The notes: generated by a model not told the origin, from the letters alone. Positions 10,595 to 21,942 are shown, counted from the stretch's first letter. The stretch is 26,204 bases of DNA from Micractinium sp. NFX-FRZ (GCA_029339195.1 JAPTJF010000636.1:1-26204), one strand, 5' to 3'. Program-made: numbers and translations.

Positions 10595-10599
10595 TTACA
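10595..10599 (-). terminator. Possible polyadenylation signal TGTAA (TRAPPC12-like gene)
   Basis: TTACA on the plus strand reads TGTAA on the minus strand, 282 bases past the TRAPPC12-like stop codon. It is the only exact match I found between that stop and the transporter coding end. Confidence 0.45.
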
Positions 10600-10646
10600 G
10601 TGTATGCTACAGCCCAGACCAAATGTCGTGCGAGCAAAGCATGTGG

Positions 10647-10651
10647 TGTAA
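10647..10651 (+). terminator. Possible polyadenylation signal TGTAA (transporter)
   Basis: TGTAA lies 164 bases after the transporter stop codon at 10481-10483, a typical distance for green-algal 3' untranslated regions. Confidence 0.5.
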
Positions 10652-10880
10652 ACACACACAAGGGATGCTGCCACGCACAGAGAGGACAGGAGAATGAAGG
10701 GTTGGTCAGGCATGATGCATTCCAGGTGAACCTCGGAACAATGCTGTGGCCGGCAAGTAACTGCCAGCGTCAAGGTCAAGCCCCCACGGTGCGCATGTCG
10801 GCTCGGTTAAAGTCGCCGCGTGCCTGGCGAAACCCCGGTCGACGGCGGGTCAGTAACAAGTACAATGGGAAACACGCGCC

Positions 10881-12912
10881 TCAGGCCCCCACGGTGCGTG
10901 TGGCTGCCAGGTCGAAGTCGTCGGGCGCCTGGCTGGCCACCCACTCTGCCATGCGCTGCTTGGTGGCCAGGCTGGCGGGGGAGGCTCCCAGCTCCAGCAT
11001 GCTGGCCAGGTTGGTGATGATGGGCTCCTGCGGGGAGAGGAGGAGGCACGGGAGACAGGAGGGTTGAGGGTGACGGGTTCAGGCCAGGCGAGGGGGGCAC
11101 AGGGCAGGGAGCGCAGGGGCGGGGAGGCGGAGGGCGGAGGAAGGGGCCAGGCGTGCTTGCGAGGCTGGTGATGATGGGCTGCTGCGGCGGACCAGTAGCG
11201 CGAGGGAGTGGAGGGCAGGATGACAGGAGGGCGGAGCATCGCAACAGGCCATCCCATGACAGCCACAGGCGCAAACCCTGCAAACCCTGCATGACCGTCT
11301 AGACACACCTGCAGCAGCGCGTGCGGGGCACGCCGCACCGCCGCCTCTAGAGCCTTGGTTCCCTCCGGCAGGTGGTTGCCGTACATGAGCGCCAAGGCGT
11401 GGTTGTTGGCGGCAATGGCGTCGGTTGGGTCAAGCGCCAGGGCGGCTTGGTAGGACTGGGCGGCGCCTGCATGCGGGAGAGCAGTTGGGAGCACGCAGTG
11501 TTTTGATAGGATGGGATGGCAGGCGGGCAGAGGCAGGCGCCCGACACAAGGGCTGAGCTGTGCTCCCCACTTCACACACCTGCCGAACCGGATTCTTCTC
11601 CTGCACTCCGGCAATCCCCACCCCGCCCCGCCAGCCCTGCCCCCAGCGCACCCCAAACCCATTCCCGTCCGCCCGCATGCCCACCTACCTCTGTAGTCGC
11701 TCTGCAGGAACGCCAGCAGCCCGCGGTTGCGGTGCACCGCCCCCTGCCGCCACTGCTCCTGCTGCTGTTGCCGCGGGTCGCCGCCCTCGCTGCTGCTGCT
11801 GCTATCGCTGCTGCCAGCTTCCAACAGCTGCTCCACTCGTTGTAGCGTCGCGCTGGCTGCCGCCACGTCACCCAGCAGGGCCTGCACCACCCCCGCCTCC
11901 TGCCAGGCCCCCGCATCTGAGGCATCCTGCTGCAGCAGCCGGTCCAGCAGCGTGAGGGCCGGCGCAAACTGCTGGGCGCGGCAGTGCTTGTTGACCAGCG
12001 TCAGCAGCACGTCGCGGTGGCGGCGGCGCCACAGCTGCTGCGCTGCCGTGCCGGCGCCGGCGCCCTCCCCGCTGTCAACATCAGCTGCTGAAGCCGCCTC
12101 CTGCGCCGTGCACCATTCCAGCAGCTGGTACAGCCGATCCACCGCCTCCTGCTGCCGCCCCAACCACCAGGGCAGCTCTGCCCGCAGGCGGCGCAGCGCA
12201 AAGGGCACCTGGGCAGCGCCCCCGGTGGAGCCGAGGCCGGCAGAGGGGTCGTCCCAGGCGCCCAGCTTTGCCAGCTCAGCAGACGCCTCTGCCAGCATGT
12301 CCAGCTTGAGCAGGGCGAGCAGATGGTAGGAGGCGACTGACATCGCTGTCTGCGGTTGGGAAATTTTTATTTGGAAGCATGTGAAGCGTGAAGATGATGG
12401 TGCCCGGTCGGCAGGCCGGCAAGCAGGCAGGGAGCGACAGCTGGCCCCTGTGTGTGCTGGCGCGCAGGGTGCAGGCTGAGCGCTCACCGGCGTGTCGGTG
12501 GCTGTGGCCACACGGCACCGGGATGCAACCTCGCGCCAGCGGCCCTGCAGCAGTGGGCAGGTGGGCGGACGGGCGCACAATCGGACAGTGCTGGCGGTGG
12601 CGGCAGGAGCGGCGGTGGCGGTGGCGGCAGTGGCGGCGGGTGGCAGTGGCGCCGGCAGTTATGAGAGCACCGGGCTGTGGATCTTCCCGAGACTGGGCAG
12701 ATGGATCAAACGCCGAAACTTGTTGCTAAGCGTGCTGGCGAAACCCTGCCACCAAAGCAGGCCGAAGAAGCTCCCGGTCGCACCTGTCGAGCCAGCACTG
12801 GCAGTGCGTCGCGTAATTCGTCCGGCACGGGGCCAGGAGGCGGCAAAGGAGGCGCCCAGGAGTCATCCAAAGGACCCAAAGGACACACGCTTGGCGAGAG
12901 CGAGAAGGACAT
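10881..12912 (-). CDS. TRAPPC12: TRAPP complex subunit 12-like TPR protein
   Basis: The minus-strand exons are 12912-12784, 12544-12488, 12349-11689, 11466-11309 and 11027-10881, giving 383 residues with all phases consistent. This is close to the length of plant homologues. TRAPPC12 belongs to the TRAPP vesicle-tethering complex acting on ER-Golgi and Golgi traffic. Recognisable landmarks are GRWREVASRCR (exon 2), a helical LLALLKLDMLAEASAELAKL segment, VPFALRRLRAELPWWLG, and a TPR-type unit SYQAALALDPTDAIAANNHA. The tail EPIITNLASMLEL matches the family's ending. Exon 1 was found because VLARQ ends in a donor that joins GRWREV in frame; without it the protein would lack its start. Exon 3 carries a Ser run near the EAGSSDSSSSSEGGD stretch. 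The stop is TGA at 10883-10881. Family membership rests on motif resemblance from memory. Confidence 0.82.
11008..11187 (-). repeat. Duplicated exon 5 acceptor inside TRAPPC12-like intron 4
   Basis: Bases 11162-11187 repeat 11008-11033 with two mismatches over 26 bases, 154 bases apart. On the minus strand both read GCAG, then (C/G)AGCCCATCATCACCA. The intronic copy keeps an acceptor AG and encodes QPIITSLAS against the true EPIITNLAS, then diverges. Confidence 0.88.
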
Positions 12913-13086
12913 CGCTGCTATTGGGCACTGCACTAGAATGCGATCAAAATGAAACAGGCAGAACGGGAGAGGTTCGGCACAGGCCTGGCCAGATGCAAGA
13001 CCGCCACCAGCGCAGCGCAGCGCGCCGCTGGCACAAGCCGCTGCCACAAGCCGCCTCCTGGAAGCCTGCCAACTACTGAGGAAAGG
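12913..13086. other. Compact spacer between RCE1 and TRAPPC12-like gene
   Basis: Only 174 bases separate the RCE1 stop from the TRAPPC12-like start, both on the minus strand. It must hold the RCE1 3' untranslated region and the downstream promoter. I saw no TATA box. The nearest TGTAA for RCE1 overlaps its own stop codon (13091-13087, read on the minus strand). Confidence 0.5.
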
Positions 13087-14395
13087 TTACAAGGGCACGT
13101 CCGCTTGGTACAGCCGTGGCTCTGTGAGCGGGGACAGCAGGCAGAGGAAGGCAGCAGCGCCGGCCACCAGCATGGCCGCCACCGCCCGCCGGTGCGGCGA
13201 GCCCCGCGGCGGCAGCGCCGGCGGCCCCAGCACATTGCAGAAGGCGTGGGGCAGCACTGCAGCCGCCAGATGTCGGGTGCGCACAAAGTAGAAGGCTGCC
13301 AGCCCTCCAAACACGGAGGTGTAGGCAAACTGAAAGCCGACCTGCCTGGCGGCGACGGGCAGGGTCAGGTGCTGCAACGCAAAGGGCGGGGCAAGAGGGA
13401 GGCTCGTATTCAGGCAGGAGGGTGGGGTCAGGGCCGGCTCGGTTGTAAAGCAGGAGCATGGCATGGTCACAGGTGTCCCCACCTTACTGGTTGGGCAGGT
13501 CAAGCATCACCAGCGCAGCGGGCAGTGCCTCCTCCAATTGGCAAGAGCTGCTCACCCCCTGCGCCAGCCAGCTGGACCTCACCACAAGAGCCCTGGTCCC
13601 CGCAACCACGGCAACGCATGCCAGCCCCGCCACGCTCACCCTCACAGCCCACCTGAAAGCGCATGAGGTCGTGGAGATGGTGCAGGTGGCAGGCGGCAAA
13701 GACGAGCGGGGAGAGGGCGGTGGCCCTCGCGGGCGGCACGCCGGCTGCCAGCAGATACGACAGGAGGCAGCCCCGGAACAGAAACTCTTCCAGCAGAGGC
13801 GCCGCCACCCAGTTGCGCAGGCGGGCTGCCAGCGGGAGCGCCGTGATGCGCTGGTGCCAGAGCCCCGCTGGGCTGCGCTGCCGCCAGCTCAGCGCCAGCG
13901 CCAGCAGCGGTCCCGCAAACAGCAGTGCTGTGAGAGCCAGTGGTATGAGGCAGGCTGCTGCAAGGCCGGGGGCACGCAGGCCCAGTGCAGTGGCGAGCAG
14001 TGGCGCCGGGGGCAGCGGTCCCTGCAAGGAAGGAGGGGGAGGGAAGAGAGCGGGGGACAGGCAAGGCGGCAGCAGGTTAGCAGCAGAAGCCCCTGCATCA
14101 ACCGCCCCTCACCAAGCTGCGGGTCACAAGTCACTCCGTGCAGCAAAGGAGCACAACCCGAATCGTCCCAATGGGCTGCTCAGCCAAGCAGTCTCTAAAA
14201 GCGCACCTGCCCGCCGCCGCCGCTGCCTGCCAAATGCCGAGCGGTGGGCAGCCAGCCAGCAGCGACCGCCGCCACTGCTGTGGCCACCATGCGCTGATAG
14301 ATGGTATCGCTGCGTGGCCGGCTGTGAAATATGTAGAGGGGAAGCACTTGCAGGGCTGGGAAGTAGAGGGCGGCGAAAAGCCAAGGCCCGAGCAT
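13087..14395 (-). CDS. RCE1: CAAX prenyl protease 2 (type II, RCE1)
   Basis: The minus-strand coding exons are 14395-14207, 14021-13653 and 13371-13087, giving 280 residues, slightly shorter than the yeast and human enzymes. RCE1 is an ER-membrane intramembrane endopeptidase that removes the last three residues of prenylated CAAX proteins. The family's catalytic motifs are present: EEFLFRG (Glu141-Glu142 and Arg146), CHLHHLHD (His175 to His180) and LPHAFCN (His228, Asn232). Hydrophobic stretches before and after these fit a polytopic membrane protein. FQFAYTSVFGG and the N-terminal RSDTIYQRMV also resemble the family. The start ATG at 14395 sits in a good CCCACCATG context with no upstream in-frame ATG. 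Upstream signals suggest a 5' leader intron (donor at 14543, acceptor ending at 14411) below a TATA-like box. The gene is divergent from MRE11. Confidence 0.9.
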
Positions 14396-14894
14396 GGTGG
14401 GCGGGCAGGCCTGCAGGCGGGAGAGGCGGGGATGGGGGAGTGGCTGGCTATGGGTTTGGGAGCGCGGCGCTCGGGAACCTTTCGGACAGGCATCAACATG
14501 CGACCAGCATCCATCCTCGCCTGCGGCAAGCCTCAGCGCTCACCCCAGGGAGCACCCTGTCTGCCCTTGTATAGAGCGAGTCGACACAAAGATTCTCGGT
14601 AGCTCCACTGATCAGTGAGACTACCAGAATGTGCACAAGTGCTGGATCGGCTGACAACGACGTGCCAAAATGCAAATGCACAGCAGGGCACAGCAGCGCT
14701 CGGCTTGAGCGGCTTGGCGGCTCTAGCTATCTCAATTGCATCGTGAATGCATACATAGTTTTTGAAGACAGGCAGGCTGCCTGCCGATCGCCCTTCTCGC
14801 CTCTCGGGTTTTGTCTCGCGAGGGACCGGCTCCTGGCAGGCTCTCAGTCCTGCTACATCACCGTCAGGGCCTCAGGAGCGGCCTGCCTGGCGTC
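14396..14894. other. Divergent promoter region between RCE1 and MRE11
   Basis: About 500 bases lie between the two start codons. The minus-strand side has TATA-like CTATACAAG at 14575-14567 and a probable leader intron at 14543-14411. The middle part (about 14720-14770) is AT-rich and could serve MRE11. No coding exon is supported. Confidence 0.5.
14567..14575 (-). promoter_or_regulatory. TATA-like box of RCE1
   Basis: CTATACAAG on the minus strand lies 23 bases before a consensus-like GTGAGC donor at 14543. With the acceptor CTGCAG ending at 14411, this implies a short non-coding first exon and a leader intron of 133 bases. The assignment rests on motif and spacing only. Confidence 0.4.
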
Positions 14895-17800
14895 ATGGGC
14901 TCCAAGTAAGCGCTGCCTTGAAACAGGTGCCCGCCGGCATGTCGCGTCTGATCAGGCAGCACTTTTGGGGGAGCCTGGCACGCAATCGAAGTGTGAAGTC
15001 CGGTACTCATCCATGTGCCGCACAGCAGCGTGGTTCTACTGCTGCCGGTGGCGGCAGCGGCGGCGGCGGGGCGGGGGCACCCCCTGCCGTGCCTACAGAG
15101 GCGTCTTTGGGACAACGCATCTGGAGAGCTTGCCTTGCTCGCCTGGCTCCTTGCGTCCGCCTTGTGCGAGCTCCCGCCCTCCCAACGTCCTGCCTGATTT
15201 TGCAGCGATGACGTCCTGCGCGTCCTGGTGTCCACAGACAACCACCTGGTGAGGGCGGTTGGGCGTGTGAGGCCTTGCAGTGGGCCAGGCGCCGGGCGGC
15301 TGTGGGCAAGGTAGGACCGGTAGACAGCCGCTCATGAGCGCACAACTTCTGTGCGCTCTCAGATGTTCCGCAACATCCAGCTGCTGCAGATGCCGCAGCT
15401 CTACCCGCTCTGTTACCATACTGCCTCACACGGCGCCAACAACAAACGCAACAGTCGAGCTGCCCCATATCGCTCCCCTCAACCCCATCACTCTCGCCTG
15501 GCCCCCTGGCCCCCTTGCCCCGCCCTCACAGTGTGTAAACGGGGGATTAAAATACTAGAATCGCTTCCGTCGCGCCATGTAACAGATTGCATGACACCCC
15601 CCTCTCTTGAACCCGCAGGGCGTGTGGGAGAAGGACCAGGAGCGGCGGGACGACTCCTTTGTGTCGTTTGAGGAGGTATTTGACATTGCCGCTGCCAACG
15701 GCGCCGACCTGGTGCTGCTGGGGGGGGACCTGTTCCACGACAACAAGCCCACTCGGTACACCATTGTGAGCTGGGAGGGGCAGGGCAAGGGGGGTGTTGT
15801 GGGTGGGGACATCAGGAAGGGATGGCAGCAGGAAAGGTGCTGCTGGGAGAGAACCTGTTCCACTGGCAACAAGCCAGTGCACTGCAGCATTGTGAGCTGG
15901 AGGGGTGAGGGTGGACGGGGCGGCTGTTGGAGGATGGGAAGAGGGCCGTGCAGAGGGACGGGGCGGCCGGGCAGGGCAGGCAGGCAAAGTAGGGGAGTTG
16001 CGTCGGGCAGGGGGTCGGGAATGCGCAGCTGCCATAGGCGTGCCAGCCAGCAGCCACATTCCAGATCCTTTCTAATACCCGCCCTGCCCGCCCCGGCCAT
16101 CTCCGGCCACCTCTGCTCTCCTCCTCTCCGTGCCCAGCCCGTTCCGGCCGAACCCACAGCCACCCCACTGCCCATCCTCCTGCTGTGCCCTCTCTTTTTT
16201 CCTCGAATCCATTTCGACGCTGTCCTCCTTTCTGCCCACCCCACCCCGCACCCCTCCAGGTGCGTGCCATGGAGATTCTGTCCAAACACTGTATGGGGGA
16301 CCGCCCCGTGCGCTTCCAGGTGCTGTCGGACCAGGCAGTCAACTTCACCACCGGGTGAGTGAGCCAGGGCAGCAGGGCGGGGAGGGGTGGCGGGGAAGAA
16401 GCCACTTGGGGTGGCGTGACGTGTGACTGCAGCGCGGGGTGGGGTCATGCGAGGCGTATCGCGGCTGTCTGGCAGCCGTTTGAATCTGCAAGGCACTCTG
16501 CTAGAACAAGCACAAAGTGCACCAAGTGTTGCCACACCCGGTTCTCTTAGTTGTCTGTGCAACGCGCTCATTTCTGCTTCACCACTTGTCCGCCCCTCCC
16601 TGCTCCCGCACTCCTCTCACACCTTCACTCCCACACCTCCTCTGTGCCGCCCTCCATCCTCCCCACCCCCCACTTCTCCAGCCGCGTGAACTACGAGGAC
16701 CCCAACTACAATGTGGCCCTCCCCGTCATGACCATCCACGGCAACCACGACGACCCCGCAGGGGCGGAGAACCTGAGCGCCGTGGACATCGTCTCCACAT
16801 GCCGCCTGGTCAACTACTTTGGCAAGGTGGGGGTGGGGTGGGCTCGCTTGGGGAGGTGGGGTGGGGCCGCCTGGTTGGGTGGGGAGGTTGGGTGCGGTGG
16901 GGGCAGGGGTGGCCCCGCCTGCATGGGGATGTGGGATGGGGCCCGCTTGATTGGGTGAGAAGCTGGGGTGGCAGGTTGAGCGTCTGTTTGATGGGGATGA
17001 TCGGGTGGGGCCCGCCTGTTCAAGCAACAGCGTGTCGGGATGTGGCGCGGGGTGCAGCCAGGCGGGGCGGCAGGGCGCGCAGGTGGCAGGGGGTGCACTG
17101 ATTGCGGTGCACGTCTGCAATGCCTCCCATGCTGCCCGCCCCCCTACCCCTTGCAGTGCGCCGCATGTCCTCTCGGGTCTTCCCTCTGCCCCTTGTCTTT
17201 CCACCCCCTGACTCTGAACCCTGCCCCCCCCGCCCAACTCTACTTCTGTTGCAGGCTGCCATCGAGGGCACGGGCGTGGGCAAGCTGCGCATCGCGCCCG
17301 TGCTGCTGCAGAAGGGGGACACCCGGGTGGCGCTCTACGGGCTGGGCAACCTGAGGGATGAGCGCCTCTGCCGCCTGTTCCAGACACCGGGGGCGGTCGA
17401 GTGGTGAGCCAGCGGCGGGCGGGCGGGCGGGTGAAAGGCGGGACACCGGGTGGAGTGTTGGGTGGTCCAAGGGCGGAAAGCACTGGGGGTGATGGGAGGA
17501 GAGAGGTGATGCACAGGGTGGAAAAGGAGGCGGTGAGAGTCCTTGCACGTGGGTGTGGCGGGTTGCAGGGCCTCGGGTCTGCCCCAGGAAACTGCCGCCT
17601 CCCTCCCCCACCCACCCCATCCGGTGATGACGCCTCTCTGTGCGCCCCGGCCCCCAACCACGCCGCACCCCCCGCCACCTCCCCTCCCGCGCAGGGCACG
17701 CCCTGCCTCCACCCCCGACGTCTCCAAGGACGAGTGGTTCAACATCTTTGTGCTGCACCAGAACCGGGTGGCGCACACGCAGGTGGGGTGGGGTGGCAGG

Positions 17801-20800
17801 GAGAGGGAGGGGTGGTGCAGCTGAGAGGGGCGGAGGTGGGGCGACGTTGTGCTGTGCCGAAACCGAGTGGGCGCACATGCGGGTGGCAAGGGAGCGTGGG
17901 TGGGGAGGGCAGGACTTGCTGCTGCACCAAAGCCCGGGCAGCACACATGCGCACATGCATATGGGGTGGTGGTGTGCGCACATGTTGCCTGCAATGGAGC
18001 AGCACAAGCGGGGTGCCGGCAGGCGGCGGGCAGTACCGTGCGTTGCCGTGAGGAGGAAGCAGCGTGCGACCCTCATGACCACTCCCACCCGCTCATCGTA
18101 CCCATCACCCACTGCGCTCTGTCCCCTGCGTCTTCCCTCTCCCTTTCCTCGCCACCAGAACGCCAAGAACTGCCTGCGTGAGGGCTCCCTGGCCAGGTTC
18201 CTGGACCTGGTGGTGTGGGGCCACGAGCACGAGTGCCTGGCGGAGCCCTGGGAGAGTGTGGAGGCCAACGGGGGCTTCTCTGTCATGCAGCCGGGCAGCT
18301 CAGGTGGGTGGTGTGTGGGTGGGGGGGGGGGGCGGGGTGGGAGCGGGGGGCACTGGCCCCTGCGCACTTGTGTTTGGAGAGCGGGGATGCAGGTGGGAGG
18401 CTTCGCAGCCAGGCAGCCAGGCAGCTTGGGTGCGGGGGTGGGGCTGACCACTGGGCATTGTATGGCAGAGGCATTCTTTGGCAGACCGTGGCAGCCGGGC
18501 AGCTCGGGTGCAAGGAACGACCTCCGCGCATTCTTTGACGTAGCGGGGATGCGGTGGGCTTATGAGCCAGGCAGCCAGGCCGTTCTGGTGTGGGGGAAGG
18601 GGGTGGTGGACGTGGAGCGCATGGTGGCGATTGTTTTGCTTCTCACATCCCCTTGTTCTGGCCAGCCCAGCCCAGCCTGTTTCGGATCGGCTCGCACGCC
18701 CCACATGCCAGCTCAGCTCCGCCTGCCATGCCTGTGCCCATAAGCCGCAGCCCCTGCCCCGCCCCCGCCCCCCTGCAGTGGCCACCGCCCTGTCCGAGGG
18801 TGAGTCCAAGCGCAAGCACTGCATCATGATCGAGATACAGGGGCAGAAGGTGGGGTTGAGGGGGAGGGGGCGGGGGGGTGGGGAAGGAGCGGGGTGAGGG
18901 AGGGGGCGGTGGGGCAAGCGCTGCATCATGAGCGAGGTACGGGGGCAGAAGGTGGGGAGGGGGAGGGGGCGGGGTGGGGCAGGCGGTGGGACGAAGGACG
19001 GGTTGGGGTGATGATGGGATGTGCGGGTGGGGCGAGTGCTGCATGCTTTTACCAACGTCCAGCTGGTGGCAGGAAGTCATGACGACGGTAGCTCGACATT
19101 GAGTGAGTGGGTGGGGGGGGGAGGGGCACTTCGCCCTTCTGCGCTCCACATCGCCCTGCCCTCTACCGCCCCACACCACGCCACGCCACGCCACCGCACC
19201 ACGCCACACCGCCGCGCCTGCCGCCCCCCCACGCCTGCTCCCCGCAGTGGCGCACCGTCAAGCACCCGCTGCTGTCTGTGCGCCCTTTCCAGTTTGCCAG
19301 CGTGGTGCTGGCGGAGCAGATGGAGCTGGACCCGGAGCACCCAGAGGGGGTGGCGGGTGAGGGGGGGCAGGGGGGGGGGAGGGGCGGAGTTGGGGGGAGG
19401 AGGGAACGGGGGCCGGGGGCATGCAGACGCGAGGTGGGGCTGTCTGTGCAGTTGCAGCTTTGATCCAGAGCGCCCAGAGGGGGGGGGGGGGCAGTTGAGG
19501 AGCCGGGTTGATGGTGGGGGTGACTGGGTGTGAACTTGGGCCAGGGAGAGGCTGTGAGAGCATGTTGGGTGGGGAGTTTAAACCCACAGGAAAGTGGTTT
19601 GTGGGTACACAACGCTCAGTCAGGCCCAGAGAAGAGATGGGAGTGCGCCCCACCCAACTGCTTGCACCCCGCCCCACCCCACCCCCCTGCCTGCCACGGT
19701 AGAGCAGGAGATGATTGACAGGAGACTTGCCACCTTGTACTCAATGCCTCGCATTCTTTGCTAGGTCCCCCCTTCGACAATTTGCCACTATATACTGGAT
19801 GCCTGCACTCCTTTCCTGCCCCCACCCCGCCGTGCAGAGTTCCTGGAGCGCAAGGTGCAGGAGATGATTGACCAGGCGGAGCGGGAGCGAGGGGACAAGG
19901 CGCCCAAGCTGCCGCTCATCCGGCTGCGGGTGAGGGGGCAGGCAGGCGGGGGATTGTGCATGCAGGGCAGGGGGAGTGCTAGTGCAGGAGCGCGCCGCCG
20001 CTTGGTCCCCTGCCCCTCTGCCCCGCAATGCCAAACAACAACGAGGTCTTGCCCAGGTTGGTGGTGCACGGCAACTCTTCGTTCTCCACCGTCACCACGC
20101 CGCCTGCCCTGCCCTGATCTGGACTCTACTCTTTTGTGCACTGAAAGAATGCCTCCATCAAGGCCAAGAGTTGAATAGAATCAACCACCCCAGGGCTTTG
20201 CACGCCGACCCCCGCCGCTTCTCCACACTCAACACTCGGCCTGCATCACCACACTCTCACCCCTGACTGCATCCCAACGTGATCCCAGCCCTGCCCTCCT
20301 CCTCTTACAATCCCCTGCGCAGGTCGACTACAGCGGCTTCTCCACCATCAACACGCAGCGCTTTGGCCAGAAGTTTGTGGGCAAGGTGGCCAACCCAAAC
20401 GACATGGTGCTCTGGCAAAAGGCGCCGCAGCGCAAGCAGAAGGTGCGGCCCGGGGGGCGGGGCGGGGCGGGAGGTATTCAGTTCCCCGGGGCCTCGGAAC
20501 AGAGGCAGCAGGGAGGCTGGGATGCTGCTGCCGGCCGCCCCTTTGCGCTGCCCACTCATCTCCTTCCCCCTTCACTGCCGTCTCTCCACGTCACCGCCCC
20601 GCCCCCCTGCCTCCGCCCATCATCCGCAGGAGGCGGCGGCGGCGGGCATGGCCCCGGGCGCGCTCATCCGCCCCGAGGCTCTGGACGAGTCGCGCATTGA
20701 GGACCTGATTGGGCAGCACCTGCAGCACAACCTGGAGATCCTGCCAGAGCAGGTGGGGCGGGGCTGGGTTGGGGGCAGCCTCACCGGGCAGAGTGTTTGT

Positions 20801-21911
20801 GGTGGATGCGCATTGGAGGTGGGCATTGGAGCCACACCGACGGTGCCATCTGCCCTTCGCTTCATGTCTTCGCCACGCCTCCACAGCCAGTACCGGTGCA
20901 TGTGTTGGGAAGGACACCCCATACACACGCGCATCACCGCACCTCAGCAAACAATGAACCCCGTGGACGACCTCCCGCCGCAGACCCTGACGGATGCCCT
21001 GCACGAGTTTGTGGAGAAGGACAACAAGGACAGCTGGAAGGAGGCGGTGGCGCGGGCGCTGGCGGAAACACAGGTGAGCTGGCGGGGCACCAGCAAGGTT
21101 ATAGGAGCGGGGCGGACGCGGGGCAGGCAGGCGGGGCCAGCAGCAGGGCAGGCAGGCGGGGCCAGGAGCGGGACGGGGGCAGGTCGACTTGCCAGGAACT
21201 GACTGCTTGCTTCATTCCTGCCATACCATGCAGTGCGCATTCGCCCATTCCGCTGCTGCCCCATGGTTCTCACGACCCACCCTCCCTTGCTCTGCCTTCT
21301 CACCCATGCCACCGCATGCTTCCCGCCCCGCCTGCCGTGGCCGCTCCCCCGCAGACCACCACGCTGCACGACAAGCGCTCCACGCAGGTGGAGCAGGACG
21401 AGGACCTGGTCAACGTCATTCGAGGTGGGCGCGTTTGCTGGTTGCCTCGTCTTCTTTTTCCCTTCTGGGAAGAGCAGGGTGGACAGGGAATGCGCAGGGC
21501 GGGGGTGTCAGGTGGGCGGGGTGCTGTGAGTGAGCGGCAAGTGAAGGTTGTGGTGCTGTGCTGTCTGGCGCATGTTTTGGGGCGGACTAGGTGGTGGAGG
21601 TGGTGGTGGAGATTGGGCGCTGTGGGGAGGGTGGGGAGGGTGGGGTCACGCCAGAAAGGTGGGTGGGCGGGTGGGCGGGCAGGTGGGTGGTGGCATGGGT
21701 GGCACGGGGAGCAGAGGTGCGTGGCTGCGGTTGCACGGGTGAGCAGGACGCGGGCAGCTAGGCTGGGTGATCCACGATGCAGACAGAGTATGCTTGATGA
21801 GCCTGGCAAATGGCTGCCATTCCCCCCGCAGATGTGAACCAGCGGCGCAAGGAGGCGGCGGTGACGGCCAGCGAGGCGCAGCGCGCCAGCCAGGCGCCCA
21901 CCAACGGCGCC

Positions 21912-21942
<31 letters not shown>

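Larger units (their letters stand above)
10484..10880. other. Convergent 3' ends of transporter and TRAPPC12-like gene
   Basis: This 397-base gap separates the stop codon of the plus-strand transporter from that of the minus-strand TRAPPC12-like gene. Each strand has one good TGTAA candidate: plus at 10647-10651, minus at 10599-10595. If both are used the two transcripts overlap at their 3' ends. No other feature was seen. Confidence 0.5.

Noticed and set aside
12492..13079. Plus-strand open frames opposite the TRAPPC12-like exon 1
   Set aside because: They are Gly/Ala/Arg-rich shadows of GC-rich sequence. The minus strand gives a spliced, family-like protein.
13458..14574. Long plus-strand open frames opposite RCE1
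   Set aside because: No motifs and low complexity; they mirror the minus-strand RCE1 exons.
15209..15211. ATG at the MRE11 exon 2 start as the translation start
   Set aside because: It is out of frame with the conserved [12 protein letters not shown] segment. The frame requires a 2-base carry from an upstream exon, which the 11-base exon at 14895 supplies.
14938..15211. Open frame starting [10 protein letters not shown] as an MRE11 or separate gene start
   Set aside because: It is low-complexity, in the wrong frame for the nuclease and lies entirely in intron 1 of the preferred model.
15836..15905. Second functional metal-site exon of MRE11
   Set aside because: The copied segment has frame-breaking changes and lacks the GGD motif.
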